A stretch of DNA of 64,000 bases, from assembly GCA_963732095.1 (NCBI GenBank), contig CAVSZA010000025.1:8278-72277 (forward strand), given 5' to 3'. Under the pieces are notes generated by a model. It worked only from the letters and a program-made list of their open reading frames with translations. It was not told where the DNA came from and did no database searches. The stretch is from AP-15 sp963732095 (GTDB lineage: Bacteria; Pseudomonadota; Alphaproteobacteria; ATCC43930; CGMCC-115725). Below are positions 52,119 through 61,657 of the stretch, piece by piece. Every line of letters begins with the position of its first letter. Positions within the stretch are counted from its first letter, which is position 1. The position numbers and the translations under genes are program-made.

Positions 52119-53852
52119 CTAACTGCGCTGCAGGTACCGCTCCGCCGCGGCGGCGAGCGTGTCCTTCCCTTCCCTGAACCGTGCGGTCGGGAAGAGGAGT
52201 AGAGCGCGGCCATTCGGACCGAGGGTGTGGAGATCATGGGCAATTTCGAAATGGTCTCCACGGGACACCGCGATCGGGATTGCGTCCGGTGGGACAATCC
52301 GCGGGAGGTCTTGCGAACCAATCTCTCCGATCGCAAATTCCTGACCGCCAAACGCGACGCGCCCGCGCGATCCCGGGAAACGCCCCAGGCCAACAAAGGC
52401 GGGCGCCGCGAGTGCCGCTGCCGAGAACGTGGTCTCGAATTCGAAATGCCGAGCAATCAACTCCGCAAAGCTGGCCTCGGCGATCCGCAGCACGATCGGC
52501 ATTGTCGGATTTCGGGCTCGAGCACCGAGCGCGATCTCGAGGTTCAAGGTATCGACGTTGGTCAGCGCGATCAGGCTATGTGCGGCGGCAAGATTGCAGA
52601 GATCGAGCGTCGTGTCCCGGCTCGCATCCCCCGTCAGCAGATCGAAATGCTGCTCGCGTGCCCTTTCGACGATCGTGCTGTCGGGGTTGAGCTCGACGAC
52701 AACCAGCCGCTTTCCGAGGGCGAGGAGCAGATCGATGACCCCGGAGCCGATGCTGCCGGCGCCGCATATCACGATATGCCCGCGGCGGTGCACTGGACGC
52801 AACCCTTGCATGGTGACCCAGTGTACCCGCGTCAAAAGCGAAGCGCCGAAGGCGATAAAGAGGCCGGTCAGCGTGATGCCGGACAGCATCAGCAGCATCG
52901 CCACAACGATTTCGAGAGGCTTGCTCCGGTCGGGGGTCACGTCCCCGTAGCCAGTCGTCGTCATTGTCGCGACAACGAAGTAGACCGCGTCGAGCCAGGC
53001 GCCTCTGAAGACAGTATGAAAATACCACGTCCCGGTGAGGAGCACGATCAAGGTGACCCAGGCGAGCCGGGCAAGGATCGGATTCAACCGGGGCGCACGA
53101 TGGGGTCGGCGGCGCAGCAGCGACCACAGCCCACGTCCAATTTCCGGTTTCATCCGAGCCACCGATCGAAGAGGCGCGGTGCCCTGCAAAGTGGCAATTT
53201 CACCATACACCACCAGCTCGGCTCTCCCCGCGACTGCCGTGTCATCGGAGAAGTCAGTAACGCCGTCGATCGAAATGATCCGCGCTCCCAACACCCGCTC
53301 GGCGTGCGCGACGGCATCGCCGTCGATCCCGCAATCTTCGGCGATCCGGGTAGCAAATCCGGTCAACGGGCCGTCGGGCTCCGGGAACTGTAGCCCGCGG
53401 AAGCAGGACGGATCGATTGCGGCTGCGGCATAGGTCGCGGCCGAGTGCCAGGCGAGCGACAGAACCGAGCAGTTCGGCAGGTTTTGTTCGATCTTGTGGG
53501 CAAGGGTCCGGTTGAATTGCCGCAATACGATGCGGATACCCGGATTGAGGTCCCGCGCAAGGAGAGCCGCGTGGAGATTGAGATGATCGTCGGGCGAAAG
53601 TGCGAGGATCGTGATCGCGTGACGGACTCCGGCGCGGTCTAGCCCCTCGCCACTATCCGGGCGGGCCGCAGTAATGAAAACTGCGCCGATACTCTCAACG
53701 GCGCGCGCCAAGTCCGGATCTCTGCGCCACAGGACAACGACGCGATGCCCTTGCAGCGCGCAAAGCTCCTGGGCCGTGCTGAGCGCGATCGCGCCACCAC
53801 CGACGACGATCATGACGGGATCGCCCGGCTCCGACACCGCCAGCTCTCTCAC
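52119..53852 (-). CDS. Potassium channel with TrkA-N (RCK) domains on both sides of the pore
   Basis: 577 aa. Residues about 14-225 form a first NAD-binding-like domain (VMIVVGGGAIALSTAQELCA, with a weakened glycine motif). Membrane helices at about 259-280 and 312-340 flank the pore loop, with the selectivity filter TMTTTGYGDVTP at about 297-306. A second RCK domain at about 358-577 has the intact VICGAGSIGSG loop and an acidic strand end (VVVELNPD). It is a K+-selective channel gated by cytoplasmic ligands. The start overlaps the stop of the aminomutase-like gene by 4 bases. Confidence 0.9.
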   Translation of the reverse strand: MRELAVSEPGDPVMIVVGGGAIALSTAQELCALQGHRVVVLWRRDPDLARAVESIGAVFITAARPDSGEGLDRAGVRHAITILALSPDDHLNLHAALLARDLNPGIRIVLRQFNRTLAHKIEQNLPNCSVLSLAWHSAATYAAAAIDPSCFRGLQFPEPDGPLTGFATRIAEDCGIDGDAVAHAERVLGARIISIDGVTDFSDDTAVAGRAELVVYGEIATLQGTAPLRSVARMKPEIGRGLWSLLRRRPHRAPRLNPILARLAWVTLIVLLTGTWYFHTVFRGAWLDAVYFVVATMTTTGYGDVTPDRSKPLEIVVAMLLMLSGITLTGLFIAFGASLLTRVHWVTMQGLRPVHRRGHIVICGAGSIGSGVIDLLLALGKRLVVVELNPDSTIVERAREQHFDLLTGDASRDTTLDLCNLAAAHSLIALTNVDTLNLEIALGARARNPTMPIVLRIAEASFAELIARHFEFETTFSAAALAAPAFVGLGRFPGSRGRVAFGGQEFAIGEIGSQDLPRIVPPDAIPIAVSRGDHFEIAHDLHTLGPNGRALLLFPTARFREGKDTLAAAAERYLQRS

Positions 53853-54910
53853 TCCTCCGCTTCGCTGGGATCAGGCGGGTACGAGTGCCGAACACCGGCA
53901 CCGTCTTCGACGATCCAATCGCCAGATGAGCCCATTCGACAGGCCGCACAAGGACCGATCGGCACCTTCCCGTAACCGCCCGGTATGTCGAGCACATAAG
54001 TCGGCTGACAAAGCCCGGAGACCCGGCCGCGCAGCGCGCGAACGAGGTGCTGCCCGGATGCGATCCCGGTGCGAAAATGCGCCGTGCCGCGGGCAAGATC
54101 GGCTTGATGCAAGTAATAGGGCTTGACCCGCATCGCGACCAAACGCCGGAACAACGCTTCCAGCACCGCCGCGTCGTCATTGACGCCGCGCAAGAGGACC
54201 GTCTGCGACAGCAATGGAATACCGGCCCGATTCAGCTTTAGGACTGCCTCCCGCACTTCCGTCGTCAACTCGCGCGGGTGGTTCGCATGAACAACCACAT
54301 AAACTGCCTTTTCCGCGGCGAGCGCCTCGACCAGCGCGCGACTTACCCGCCGCGGATCGACCACGGGAACACGGGTATGAAAGCGTAGGACACCCAAATG
54401 TGGGATCTGATCGAGAATGCGGACGATTTCCGCGATGCGGCGCGGTGCGAGCAGAAACGGGTCACCGCCGGTGACGATCACCTCCCAGATCTGAGGTCTC
54501 TGGCGGATGTAGTCGAAGCCGCGCGCCAAAGAGGCTTGGTCGAGCACCGCCCCTGTCTTGCCGACGACCTCGCGGCGAAAGCAAAAGCGGCAATAGACCG
54601 GGCATAGCAGCGTCGGTTTCAACAGCACGCGATCGGGGTACCGATGAACGATGCCGGGGGTAGGGGACCACCGCTCATCCCCGACCGGGTCATCACGCTC
54701 TTCCGGCGCTTGCGTGAGTTCCGCCGCTGTCGGCACAAACTGCGCCGCGATCGGGTCGGCGGGATCGGCCGGATCGATCAGTTCCGCCATATCCTCGGTC
54801 ACAGCGACGGCGAACTGCCCGGCCACCCGTCGGATCTCTCGGACTCGACCCGGCTCGGTCAGCCCCGCGGGAACGAAATCTTCTGCGCCGAGAATCCGGG
54901 CCCCTGTCAT
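53849..54910 (-). CDS. Lysine-2,3-aminomutase-like radical SAM protein (EpmB/KamA group)
   Basis: 353 aa. The radical-SAM cluster motif CxxxCxxC appears in LCPVYCRFCFRREVVG, with the lead-in RYPDRVLLKPTLL. Further KamA-family signatures are VIVTGGDPFLLAPRRIAEI, FHTRVPVVDPRRVSRALVEA, LSQTVLLRGVNDD and KPYYLHQADLARGTAHFRTG. The length matches EpmB, which isomerises lysine for elongation factor P modification, rather than the longer catabolic enzyme. No efp or epmA gene is in the window. It overlaps both valS and the channel gene by 4 bases. Confidence 0.85.
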   Translation of the reverse strand: MTGARILGAEDFVPAGLTEPGRVREIRRVAGQFAVAVTEDMAELIDPADPADPIAAQFVPTAAELTQAPEERDDPVGDERWSPTPGIVHRYPDRVLLKPTLLCPVYCRFCFRREVVGKTGAVLDQASLARGFDYIRQRPQIWEVIVTGGDPFLLAPRRIAEIVRILDQIPHLGVLRFHTRVPVVDPRRVSRALVEALAAEKAVYVVVHANHPRELTTEVREAVLKLNRAGIPLLSQTVLLRGVNDDAAVLEALFRRLVAMRVKPYYLHQADLARGTAHFRTGIASGQHLVRALRGRVSGLCQPTYVLDIPGGYGKVPIGPCAACRMGSSGDWIVEDGAGVRHSYPPDPSEAEE

Positions 54911-57558
54911 TCAGCCGCTGTCAGCAGGTCATAGGCCGTCCTTAGACGATCGCGGTCGCGGGTCGCGTCCACCTGACGCTCGCGTTGCTCTTCGACCACC
55001 TCGGGCTTGGCTTTGGCGAGGAAATTGGCGTTAGCTAGCTTTGCACCAATTTTGGCCAGCTCGGCATCCAGCTTCTCGATTTCTTTGCCGAGCCTCTCCC
55101 TTTCCTTTGGGAGGTCGACCACCTCGCCGAGAGCCAGGATTAATGTCGCGCCCTCCACCACCGCCTGGACGCCGCCCGGCGGAGGAGCCCCAACCGACTC
55201 AAATTTATCTACCCGGGCAAGCCGGACAAAATTCGCTCGGTTGCGTTCGATCCTTTGCCTCACAGCGGGTTCTGCATCCTTGATCAAGAGGGGAACGCGG
55301 GCTGCCGGCGGGGCATTCAACTCGGTTCGGAGGGCACGGATCGTAGAGATCGCTTGGACAATCCATTCCATCTCTTGCGAGGCGTCAGCGTCGACCAAAG
55401 CACCTGCGCGATCCGGCCATTCGGCAGTTATCAGCATGCCCGCATCCTTACCCCCCAGGTGTTCCCATAGCTCTTCGGTAATAAACGGCATGATCGGGTG
55501 CAGTAGATGGAGGATGCGGTTCAAAACCCAGGCGGTCGTTGTTTGCGTCTCTTTACGCTCGGTTGCGTCGGTGCCCTGAAAGATCGGCTTGGTGAACTCA
55601 AGGTACCAATCGCAGAAGGTACCCCACACGAAGTGATAGAGCCGGTTGGCAGCGTCGTCAAAGCGGTACGTATCGAGTGCTCGCGTAGCCTCGGCGGCAC
55701 AACGATCCGCTGCCTCCATGATCCAGCGGTTCACCGTTAGTCGGCAATCAGCGGGAGAAAAGTCGGCAACGAGCGAGCAATCGTTCATCTGCGCATAGCG
55801 CGCCGCGTTCCACAGCTTGGTTGCAAAATTGCGGTACCCCTCGACCCTGCTTTCCGAGAGCTTAATGTCGCGACCCGGTGCCGCCAGCGCCGCCAACGTA
55901 AATCGCAGCGCATCGCAACCATAGCGGTCGATCAGCTCTAACGGATCTATGATATTGCCGCGCGATTTCGACATCTTCTGGCCGCGCGCATCACGGACCA
56001 GGGCATGGATGTAAACGGTGTGGAATGGCACGTCGCCCATGAAGTGCAGTCCCATCATCATCATCCGGGCGACCCAGAAGAAGATAATGTCGAAGCCGGT
56101 AACCAGGACGTCGGTCGGATAATAACGCACCAGCTCTCGAGTTACGTCCGGCCAGCCAAGGGTCGAGAACGGCCATAGAGCCGAGGAAAACCATGTATCG
56201 AGGACGTCGGGGTCACGCCGTAGCTCGACCTCCTTGCCATATTGCCCGACCGCCTGCTGCCGCGCTTCCTCCTCGCTCTCCGCAACAAAAACCGCCCCAT
56301 CCGGTGCGTACCACGCGGGTATCTGATGACCCCACCAAAGTTGCCGGGAGATGCACCAGGGCTGGATCTTGCGCATCCAGTCGAAAAACGTGTTCGCCCA
56401 CTGGCGCGGGACAAACCGCGTACGACCGTCCTCTACCGCCGCGAGCGCCGGGGCGGCAAGCACCCGCGCGTCGCAATACCACTGGTCGGTCAGCCAAGGC
56501 TCGATGACCACGCCCGAGCGGTCGTGATGGGGCACCATAAGGGTGTGCTCTTCGACGCGGTCGAGGAGCCCGGCGGCCGCGAGGTCGGCAACCACTTTCT
56601 CGCGCGCCGCGAACCGGTCGAGACCGCGGTAGGCCGCCGGCACGGCATCAGTCAGCCGGGCATCCTGATCGAAAATGTTGATCAGCGCGAGACAGTGCCG
56701 CCGCCCCACCTCGAAGTCGGCAAAATCGTGCGCCGGCGTGATTTTGACGGCGCCCGTGCCGGTCTCCGGATCGGCGTGCTCGTCGGCGACGATCGGCACG
56801 AGACGGTCGGTCAACGGAAGGCGCACTGATTTTCCGACCAGATCGGCAAACCGCGGATCGTTCGGATGGACGGCAACCCCCGTGTCGCCGAGCATCGTTT
56901 CCGGCCGGGTCGTGGCAACAACGATAAACCGGCCCGGCATTTCCGCCACCGGGTATTGGATATACCACAGCGAACCCTTGGTCTCGCGGCTGTCGACCTC
57001 AAGATCCGAGATCACCGTGTGCATTACCGGATCCCAATTGACCAGTCGCTGGTCCCGGTAAATCAAGCCTTCCCGATAAAGCTGGACGAAGACGCGGCGA
57101 ACCGCCGTGGCCAAGGCCGGATCCATCGTGAAGCGCTCCCGGCGCCAGTCGGGAGAAGCGCCGAGCCGGCGGAGCTGGCGAGTGATGGTTCCGCCCAACT
57201 CCTCCCGCCATTGCCAGACGCGCGTGACAAACCCGTCGCGGCCGAGGCCAGGCTTGGTGCCGCCTTCCGCGATCACCTGGTTGCCCACGACGATCTCGGT
57301 AGCGATGCCTGCATGATCGGTGCCGGGCTGCCAGAGCACGTCGCGGCCTCGCATACGCTGATACCGCACGAGTACGTCTTGCAACGTGAAGGTCAGCGCG
57401 TGCCCCATATGCAGGCTCCCCGTGACGTTCGGGGGCGGCATCATGATCGCATAAGGCGGCTTATGGCTGTCCGGGTCGGCTGCAAACGCGCCCGAACGCT
57501 CCCATAGCGCGTACCGCCGCGCCTCCATGGCAGCGGGTTGATAGGCCTTGTCCAGCAT
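54907..57558 (-). CDS. valS: Valyl-tRNA synthetase
   Basis: 883 aa from ATG 57558 (MLDKAYQPAAMEARRYALWE); the open frame runs upstream to 57690. Class I signature HIGH equivalent in PPPNVTGSLHMGHALTF and KMSKS in ARGQKMSKSRGNIIDP. The editing CP1 domain has VVATTRPETMLGDTGVAVHP. The C-terminal coiled-coil arm (ERLGKEIEKLDAELAKIGAK) is present. It charges tRNA-Val. It sits between popZ and the aminomutase-like gene, overlapping the latter by four bases. Confidence 0.97.
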   Translation of the reverse strand: MLDKAYQPAAMEARRYALWERSGAFAADPDSHKPPYAIMMPPPNVTGSLHMGHALTFTLQDVLVRYQRMRGRDVLWQPGTDHAGIATEIVVGNQVIAEGGTKPGLGRDGFVTRVWQWREELGGTITRQLRRLGASPDWRRERFTMDPALATAVRRVFVQLYREGLIYRDQRLVNWDPVMHTVISDLEVDSRETKGSLWYIQYPVAEMPGRFIVVATTRPETMLGDTGVAVHPNDPRFADLVGKSVRLPLTDRLVPIVADEHADPETGTGAVKITPAHDFADFEVGRRHCLALINIFDQDARLTDAVPAAYRGLDRFAAREKVVADLAAAGLLDRVEEHTLMVPHHDRSGVVIEPWLTDQWYCDARVLAAPALAAVEDGRTRFVPRQWANTFFDWMRKIQPWCISRQLWWGHQIPAWYAPDGAVFVAESEEEARQQAVGQYGKEVELRRDPDVLDTWFSSALWPFSTLGWPDVTRELVRYYPTDVLVTGFDIIFFWVARMMMMGLHFMGDVPFHTVYIHALVRDARGQKMSKSRGNIIDPLELIDRYGCDALRFTLAALAAPGRDIKLSESRVEGYRNFATKLWNAARYAQMNDCSLVADFSPADCRLTVNRWIMEAADRCAAEATRALDTYRFDDAANRLYHFVWGTFCDWYLEFTKPIFQGTDATERKETQTTTAWVLNRILHLLHPIMPFITEELWEHLGGKDAGMLITAEWPDRAGALVDADASQEMEWIVQAISTIRALRTELNAPPAARVPLLIKDAEPAVRQRIERNRANFVRLARVDKFESVGAPPPGGVQAVVEGATLILALGEVVDLPKERERLGKEIEKLDAELAKIGAKLANANFLAKAKPEVVEEQRERQVDATRDRDRLRTAYDLLTAAE

Positions 57559-57602
57559 CACTCGATTGTCGGCATCGCGCAGTCCCTTACAGGTCGCGCG
57601 GG

Positions 57603-58178
57603 TCAGCGCAGCCCTGCCTCCCCGACGACGCGGGTGATCTCTTCTCGGACCAGCCGCTCGACGATCCCAGGGAGATTTTCGTCGAGCCAAGTCTGTAACA
57701 GTGGTCGCAGCATATCGCGCACGATGTCTTCGAGAGTGCGATCGACAGCTCCGAGCGAAAGCTCGCCCTCCCGGCGCCGCTCTCGCGGTAGCGCGCCCAG
57801 CTGGGCGAATGCGGCCGCCGCGGCTCCGGACGTCGCTGACGATAAAATGCGTTCGCGACCGAGTTCGAGCCTCGACTCAACCTCGGCCTCGGATCGCATC
57901 TGGTTTGGACCGCTCCGTGTAGCCGCATTCGCGACCCTAGGATCATCAGCGGTTGCGGGCCCGGTAGGCCGGCTGTCTGAACTATCCGTCTCGGGAGCGA
58001 CGCGTCGCACCGAGCCGTCTTGATTGACGACCTCAGTCAGTTCGAGGACATCGCTCTTCTCCCCGGGAACTGGACGGACCGGTTGTACCGGCGTCTTTTC
58101 GTCCGTAATGATGCGGCTGATCGAGGCGATTATCTCTTCCATAGAGGGTTCTGACGGCGATTTGACATTATCCGGCAT
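57603..58178 (-). CDS. popZ: PopZ-like polar organising protein (DUF2497)
   Basis: 191 aa. Three-part PopZ plan: an N-terminal client-binding helix (SMEEIIASISRIITDEK), a long acidic/Pro-rich disordered middle (about 30-110), and the C-terminal oligomerisation helices (GAVDRTLEDIVRDMLRPLLQ, TWLDENLPGIVERLVREEIT). PopZ builds the polar microdomain that anchors the chromosome origin in alphaproteobacteria. It is located between tolC and valS as in many relatives. The gene symbol rests on domain pattern and synteny. Confidence 0.9.
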   Translation of the reverse strand: MPDNVKSPSEPSMEEIIASISRIITDEKTPVQPVRPVPGEKSDVLELTEVVNQDGSVRRVAPETDSSDSRPTGPATADDPRVANAATRSGPNQMRSEAEVESRLELGRERILSSATSGAAAAAFAQLGALPRERRREGELSLGAVDRTLEDIVRDMLRPLLQTWLDENLPGIVERLVREEITRVVGEAGLR

Positions 58179-58266
58179 GGAGGCAAACCAAAACAGGCTT
58201 GGAACAACCTCTAACGTAGGTAAGACGGCGAGGGTTTGCCAGCGTAACCACCCCCGGACTAGCCGC

Positions 58267-59733
58267 TCACTCGGAAAGACCGCCGCGGAACCCGGCCCAT
58301 TTATCTTTCACCTCTCTGTAGTGCCGCTCCATGTCGTAGAGCCTAACGGGGAGGTTTAGCTCCGGAGCGATCAGCCGCCCCACGGCCGCCGCCAGATTGA
58401 ATTCTGCGAGCGCGGTATCGTGCTCAGCGGTAACCAGTTGGGACTGGGTCGTCAGCAGCTGCTGGTTTTGGATGAGAACATCGAGCGTCGTGCTCGTACC
58501 GACTAGCGCCTGCTGCTGTACGCCGGCGAGGGCAATCTGAGCTGCGCGTACCGCCGCCGAGAACGACTTGATGCTGGCCCTGCCAGCCTGCAGGGTCGCC
58601 CAGAACTGGGTCGCCGTCTGCACCGCCGCCCGTCGCGCATCGTCGACCTGGCTGCGCCGTTGCCCGACGGTCTGCTCAGCCTGACGCGTCTGCGAATAAA
58701 TCGCCCCTCCTTCGTAGAGCGGCATCGTCATTTGTGCAACGATCGAAGCCGACTGTTCTAATGTACCGTTCAACGTGACCGAGGGAGCAAATGAGCGGTT
58801 GAGACTGCCGACGAGCGAGATCTGCGGCAACAGCTGACCGCGCACGACGTCGATGTTATCGCGGGCAGCGAGTTCGGCGAACGTTGCCGAGATCACACTG
58901 AAATTGTTGTTCGCGGCAAGGCTCAGCGCCTCTTCGCGCGTAGCGGGAAGCCCCGGACGGTCTCGCGGCAGGACCAATCTCCCGGGCGGGTGACCGACGG
59001 CGCGAACATATTCAGCCCGGCTTATCTCAAGTGTTCCTTGTTGGGCAACTAAGGTGCCCTGGGCTTGTGCGAGCGAAGACTCGGCCTGCGCCACGTCAGT
59101 ACGGGTGACCTCGCCGACACGGAAACGGTCCGTGGTTGCTTCGAGCTGCTTGCGCAGAACCTCCACATTGTTGCGGTCGACCTCAACCAGTTCCTGATCG
59201 CGAACGACGTCCAGATAGGCCATCGCGACCGCCTGAAATACTGTGGTCTCGACTGCGAGGGTCTGCGCTCGCGTTCACTCCACGGTGTTGATCGCTTGGC
59301 GCGTCTGCGCTACGGTCCGGCCGCCCCTGTAAACCGGCTGAGTTACCTGGACAGCGAGGCTGTTCTCATAGAAGGTCGTATAAGTGCTGCGCCCACCAAG
59401 GCTGGGCAAACCCGTGCTGCCTGGCGTGACAGCGCTACGCGCGCCTCCCACCAGGCCGTTGAAGGTGACCTGTGGGCGCCAGAACGAGAGCGCTTGCGGT
59501 ACCTGCTCGTCGGTCGCCCTTAACAAAGCGCGTTGGGCGAGGAGTTGTGGATTAGTGTTGTAGGCCTCGGCGAGGGCATCGGTAAGTGTCTGAGCGTGCG
59601 TCGAAACCGCTGTCAAAGCGACAATTAGTCCGGCAATGCATCTCAGGATCGCCCCGCGGCACGGGCTGTCGCCGTGGCCCCGATCGAGGCTCGAGTACAG
59701 GCGGGTCAGACTGGTGCACCGGTTCTCGGGCAT
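58267..59733 (-). pseudogene. tolC: TolC-family outer membrane efflux protein with in-frame TGA
   Basis: A 488-codon TolC homologue interrupted by one in-frame TGA at 59277-59275. Upstream: a signal peptide ending VSTHAQTLTDALAEAYNTNP, then SLAVQVTQPVYRGGRTVAQT up to INTVE. Downstream in the same frame: TRAQTLAVETTVFQAVAMAY and the helical repeat QLEATTDRFRVGEVTRTDVA. The second repeat (MTMPLYEGGAIYSQTRQAEQ, GTSTTLDVLIQNQQLLTTQ) is complete to the end. An Arg codon CGA would need only one C-to-T change to give this TGA. TolC is the outer-membrane duct for efflux and type I secretion. Confidence 0.85.
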
Positions 59734-59758
59734 TTTCCTCCGCTCCTGATCAATGGCG

Positions 59759-60418
59759 TCAGCAGAACTCGAACGCGGGCTTCAGTGCAAAGCCCGGCAG
59801 CACGGGAGTAGCCGCATCAAATATAACGCGCCGCGCGAGCACTCCGCCAGCCCGTGTCATCAGGATGGCACGGCCCATAGCATTGGCAGGTTTGATGACG
59901 GCCAGTAGCCGACCGCTATCAGCGAGCTGGGCAGCGATCTCCGGCGGGATCTCGACGACCCCTCCGCCGAACAGAATTACATCGTAAGGAGCACGAGGCC
60001 GATATCCCTCGTGCAATGGACCTTCGACGACGCTGACCGGCGCGATAGCGTGCTCGGCGAGAGCGGTACGCGCATGCCGGGCCAACTCGGGATCCTCTTC
60101 GAGAGCGAGGACACTCCGAGCCAGCGTCGCGGTCAGAGCCGCTTCGTATCCTGTTCCGGCGGCGACGATCAGCACAGCGTCCGTGCGGGTAATTGCCGCC
60201 TTCTGCAGCAGTCGGGCGGCAACCATCGGCTCCATCAGGTAGCGCCGGCCGCCGAGCGGCAAATCCTCATCGATATACGCAACAGGGCGAAGGTGCTCGG
60301 GTACAAAAAGCTCACGCCTGATGGTGGCGAACGCGTTAAGCACCCGATCGTCAGTAACTTTATTGGGTCGGAGCTGGCTCGCGAGCATATGAGAGCGGGC
60401 AACTTCGAATGCAGTCAT
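59759..60418 (-). CDS. pcm: Protein-L-isoaspartate O-methyltransferase family
   Basis: 219 aa from ATG 60418; the open frame extends upstream without coding character. SAM-dependent PIMT fold: FVPEHLRPVAYIDEDLPLGG is the family substrate segment, then AVLIVAAGTGYEAALTATLA (SAM loop), SVLALEEDPELARHAR and PYDVILFGGGVVEIPPEIAA. It repairs isoaspartyl residues in classical members. This tolC-linked alphaproteobacterial group has a divergent motif I (AAGTGY) and its activity is less certain. It is 25 bases upstream of tolC. Confidence 0.88.
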   Translation of the reverse strand: MTAFEVARSHMLASQLRPNKVTDDRVLNAFATIRRELFVPEHLRPVAYIDEDLPLGGRRYLMEPMVAARLLQKAAITRTDAVLIVAAGTGYEAALTATLARSVLALEEDPELARHARTALAEHAIAPVSVVEGPLHEGYRPRAPYDVILFGGGVVEIPPEIAAQLADSGRLLAVIKPANAMGRAILMTRAGGVLARRVIFDAATPVLPGFALKPAFEFC

Positions 60419-60490
60419 CAAGGATCCCGTTCGTGTCGCGCGTTTATATCTGCCGCGTCCGGGAGGCACAATCGATGGAACAAGCGTCGA

Positions 60491-60984
60491 TCAGCTGGGG
60501 AGGCGTTCGATCTGCTGTTCGGAAGACAGCTGGGCCAGCAGTTGCGCCGCGGTGAGCCCCAGAATCGGGTGCCGCCAGTCCGGCGCGATGTCGGCAATCG
60601 GCACCAAAACAAAGCGACGTTCGTGCAGTCTCGGGTGAGGCAGGATGAGCGATGTGGCGTTCATCACCTCGCCCTGATAGTCGAGAAGGTCGAGATCGAG
60701 AATGCGGGGCGCGTTGGGTTCTCCGCGAACCCGTCCAAACTGCCGCTCCGTGGCCTGCATCATGAGGAGCAGGTCATTCGCTGCGAGCTCCGTCCCTAAA
60801 GAGACAACCCCGTTGACAAACCAGGGTTGGTCGGAGCGAGGCACCGGCTCTGTACGATACCATCCGGAGCACGTGAGGATTCTGATGTGCTTCTCTTCCA
60901 AAGCCGCAAGCGCGGCGGACAGCGTGTCGCGTGGCGGGCCAAACCGAGCGCTTTCCAATTCCCGCCGATCCCAATCAGAATCAC
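60491..60984 (-). pseudogene. folK: HPPK (6-hydroxymethyl-dihydropterin pyrophosphokinase) with early frameshift
   Basis: From GTG 60984, behind GGAGG, the first codons read VILIGIGGN, the conserved HPPK start. A missing base near 60957 then shifts the frame. The other frame continues LESARFGPPRDTLSAALAAL, VRGEPNAPRILDLDLLDYQG (catalytic DxD) and LPHPRLHERRFVLVPIADIA to the end at 60491. A longer open frame from ATG 61000 reads through but lacks the GIGGN strand. Normally about 165 aa, making a folate precursor. Probably a sequencing error or recent lesion, since the gene is usually essential. Confidence 0.8.
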
Positions 60985-61075
60985 CGGAATTCCTCCACAT
61001 GGTCGCCGCTTGACCCGGAATGCGCAGTGTAAGACACTTCGGCTACATTATCGATGTGAAGGAGCATTTAGTCAG

Positions 61076-61657
61076 ATGATTTTCTATCCGGAAGAGCGAA
61101 TCGCAATTTTCATTGACGGGGCTAACCTCTATTCAGCCGCTCGCGGTCTGGCGTTCGACATAGACTATAGACGGTTGCTCGAATTGTTTAGCACGAAGGG
61201 ACGGCTGATTCGGGCCTTCTATTACACCGCCCTAGTAGAAGACCAAGAGTACTCGCCGATCAGACCGCTTGTGGATTGGCTAGACTACAACGGCTATGCA
61301 ATGGTCACCAAGCCGACGAAAGAGTTCACCGACGCAATGGGACGGCGGCGGATAAAGGGTAATATGGATATCGAGCTAGCAATCGACATGCTCGAGATGG
61401 CTTCCTACATCGACCACGCCATCCTGTTCTCAGGCGACGGCGATTTTCGAAGGCTCGTCGAAGCCGTGCAGCGTAAGGGAGTTCGCGTGTCAGTGGTTTC
61501 GACAATCCGCTCGTCGCCGCCGATGGTCTCAGACGATCTGCGCCGCCAAGCGGACAATTTCATCGAACTTCAGGATCTCGCGCCGAACCTGATGCGCAAC
61601 CATCAAATGCGAGAGGATGTTAACCGCACACGTACCGAACCGGTGGACGACGCTTGA
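61076..61657 (+). CDS. NYN-domain (LabA/DUF88) protein
   Basis: 193 aa from ATG 61076 with AAGGAG upstream. PIN-like nuclease fold with the acidic metal site: IAIFIDGANLYSAARGL (first Asp), IKGNMDIELAIDMLEMA and HAILFSGDGDFRRLVEAVQR (second and third Asp). YYTALVEDQEYSPI lies between. NYN proteins are predicted RNases acting on RNA processing. Its stop overlaps the TTG start of the uracil-glycosylase gene, so both are probably translated from one message. Confidence 0.9.
   Translation: MIFYPEERIAIFIDGANLYSAARGLAFDIDYRRLLELFSTKGRLIRAFYYTALVEDQEYSPIRPLVDWLDYNGYAMVTKPTKEFTDAMGRRRIKGNMDIELAIDMLEMASYIDHAILFSGDGDFRRLVEAVQRKGVRVSVVSTIRSSPPMVSDDLRRQADNFIELQDLAPNLMRNHQMREDVNRTRTEPVDDA

Noticed and set aside
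59275..59277. TGA as a recoded codon (selenocysteine or Trp) in tolC
   Set aside because: TolC proteins have no selenocysteine here, no SECIS-like hairpin was evident, and other genes in the window end normally at TGA.
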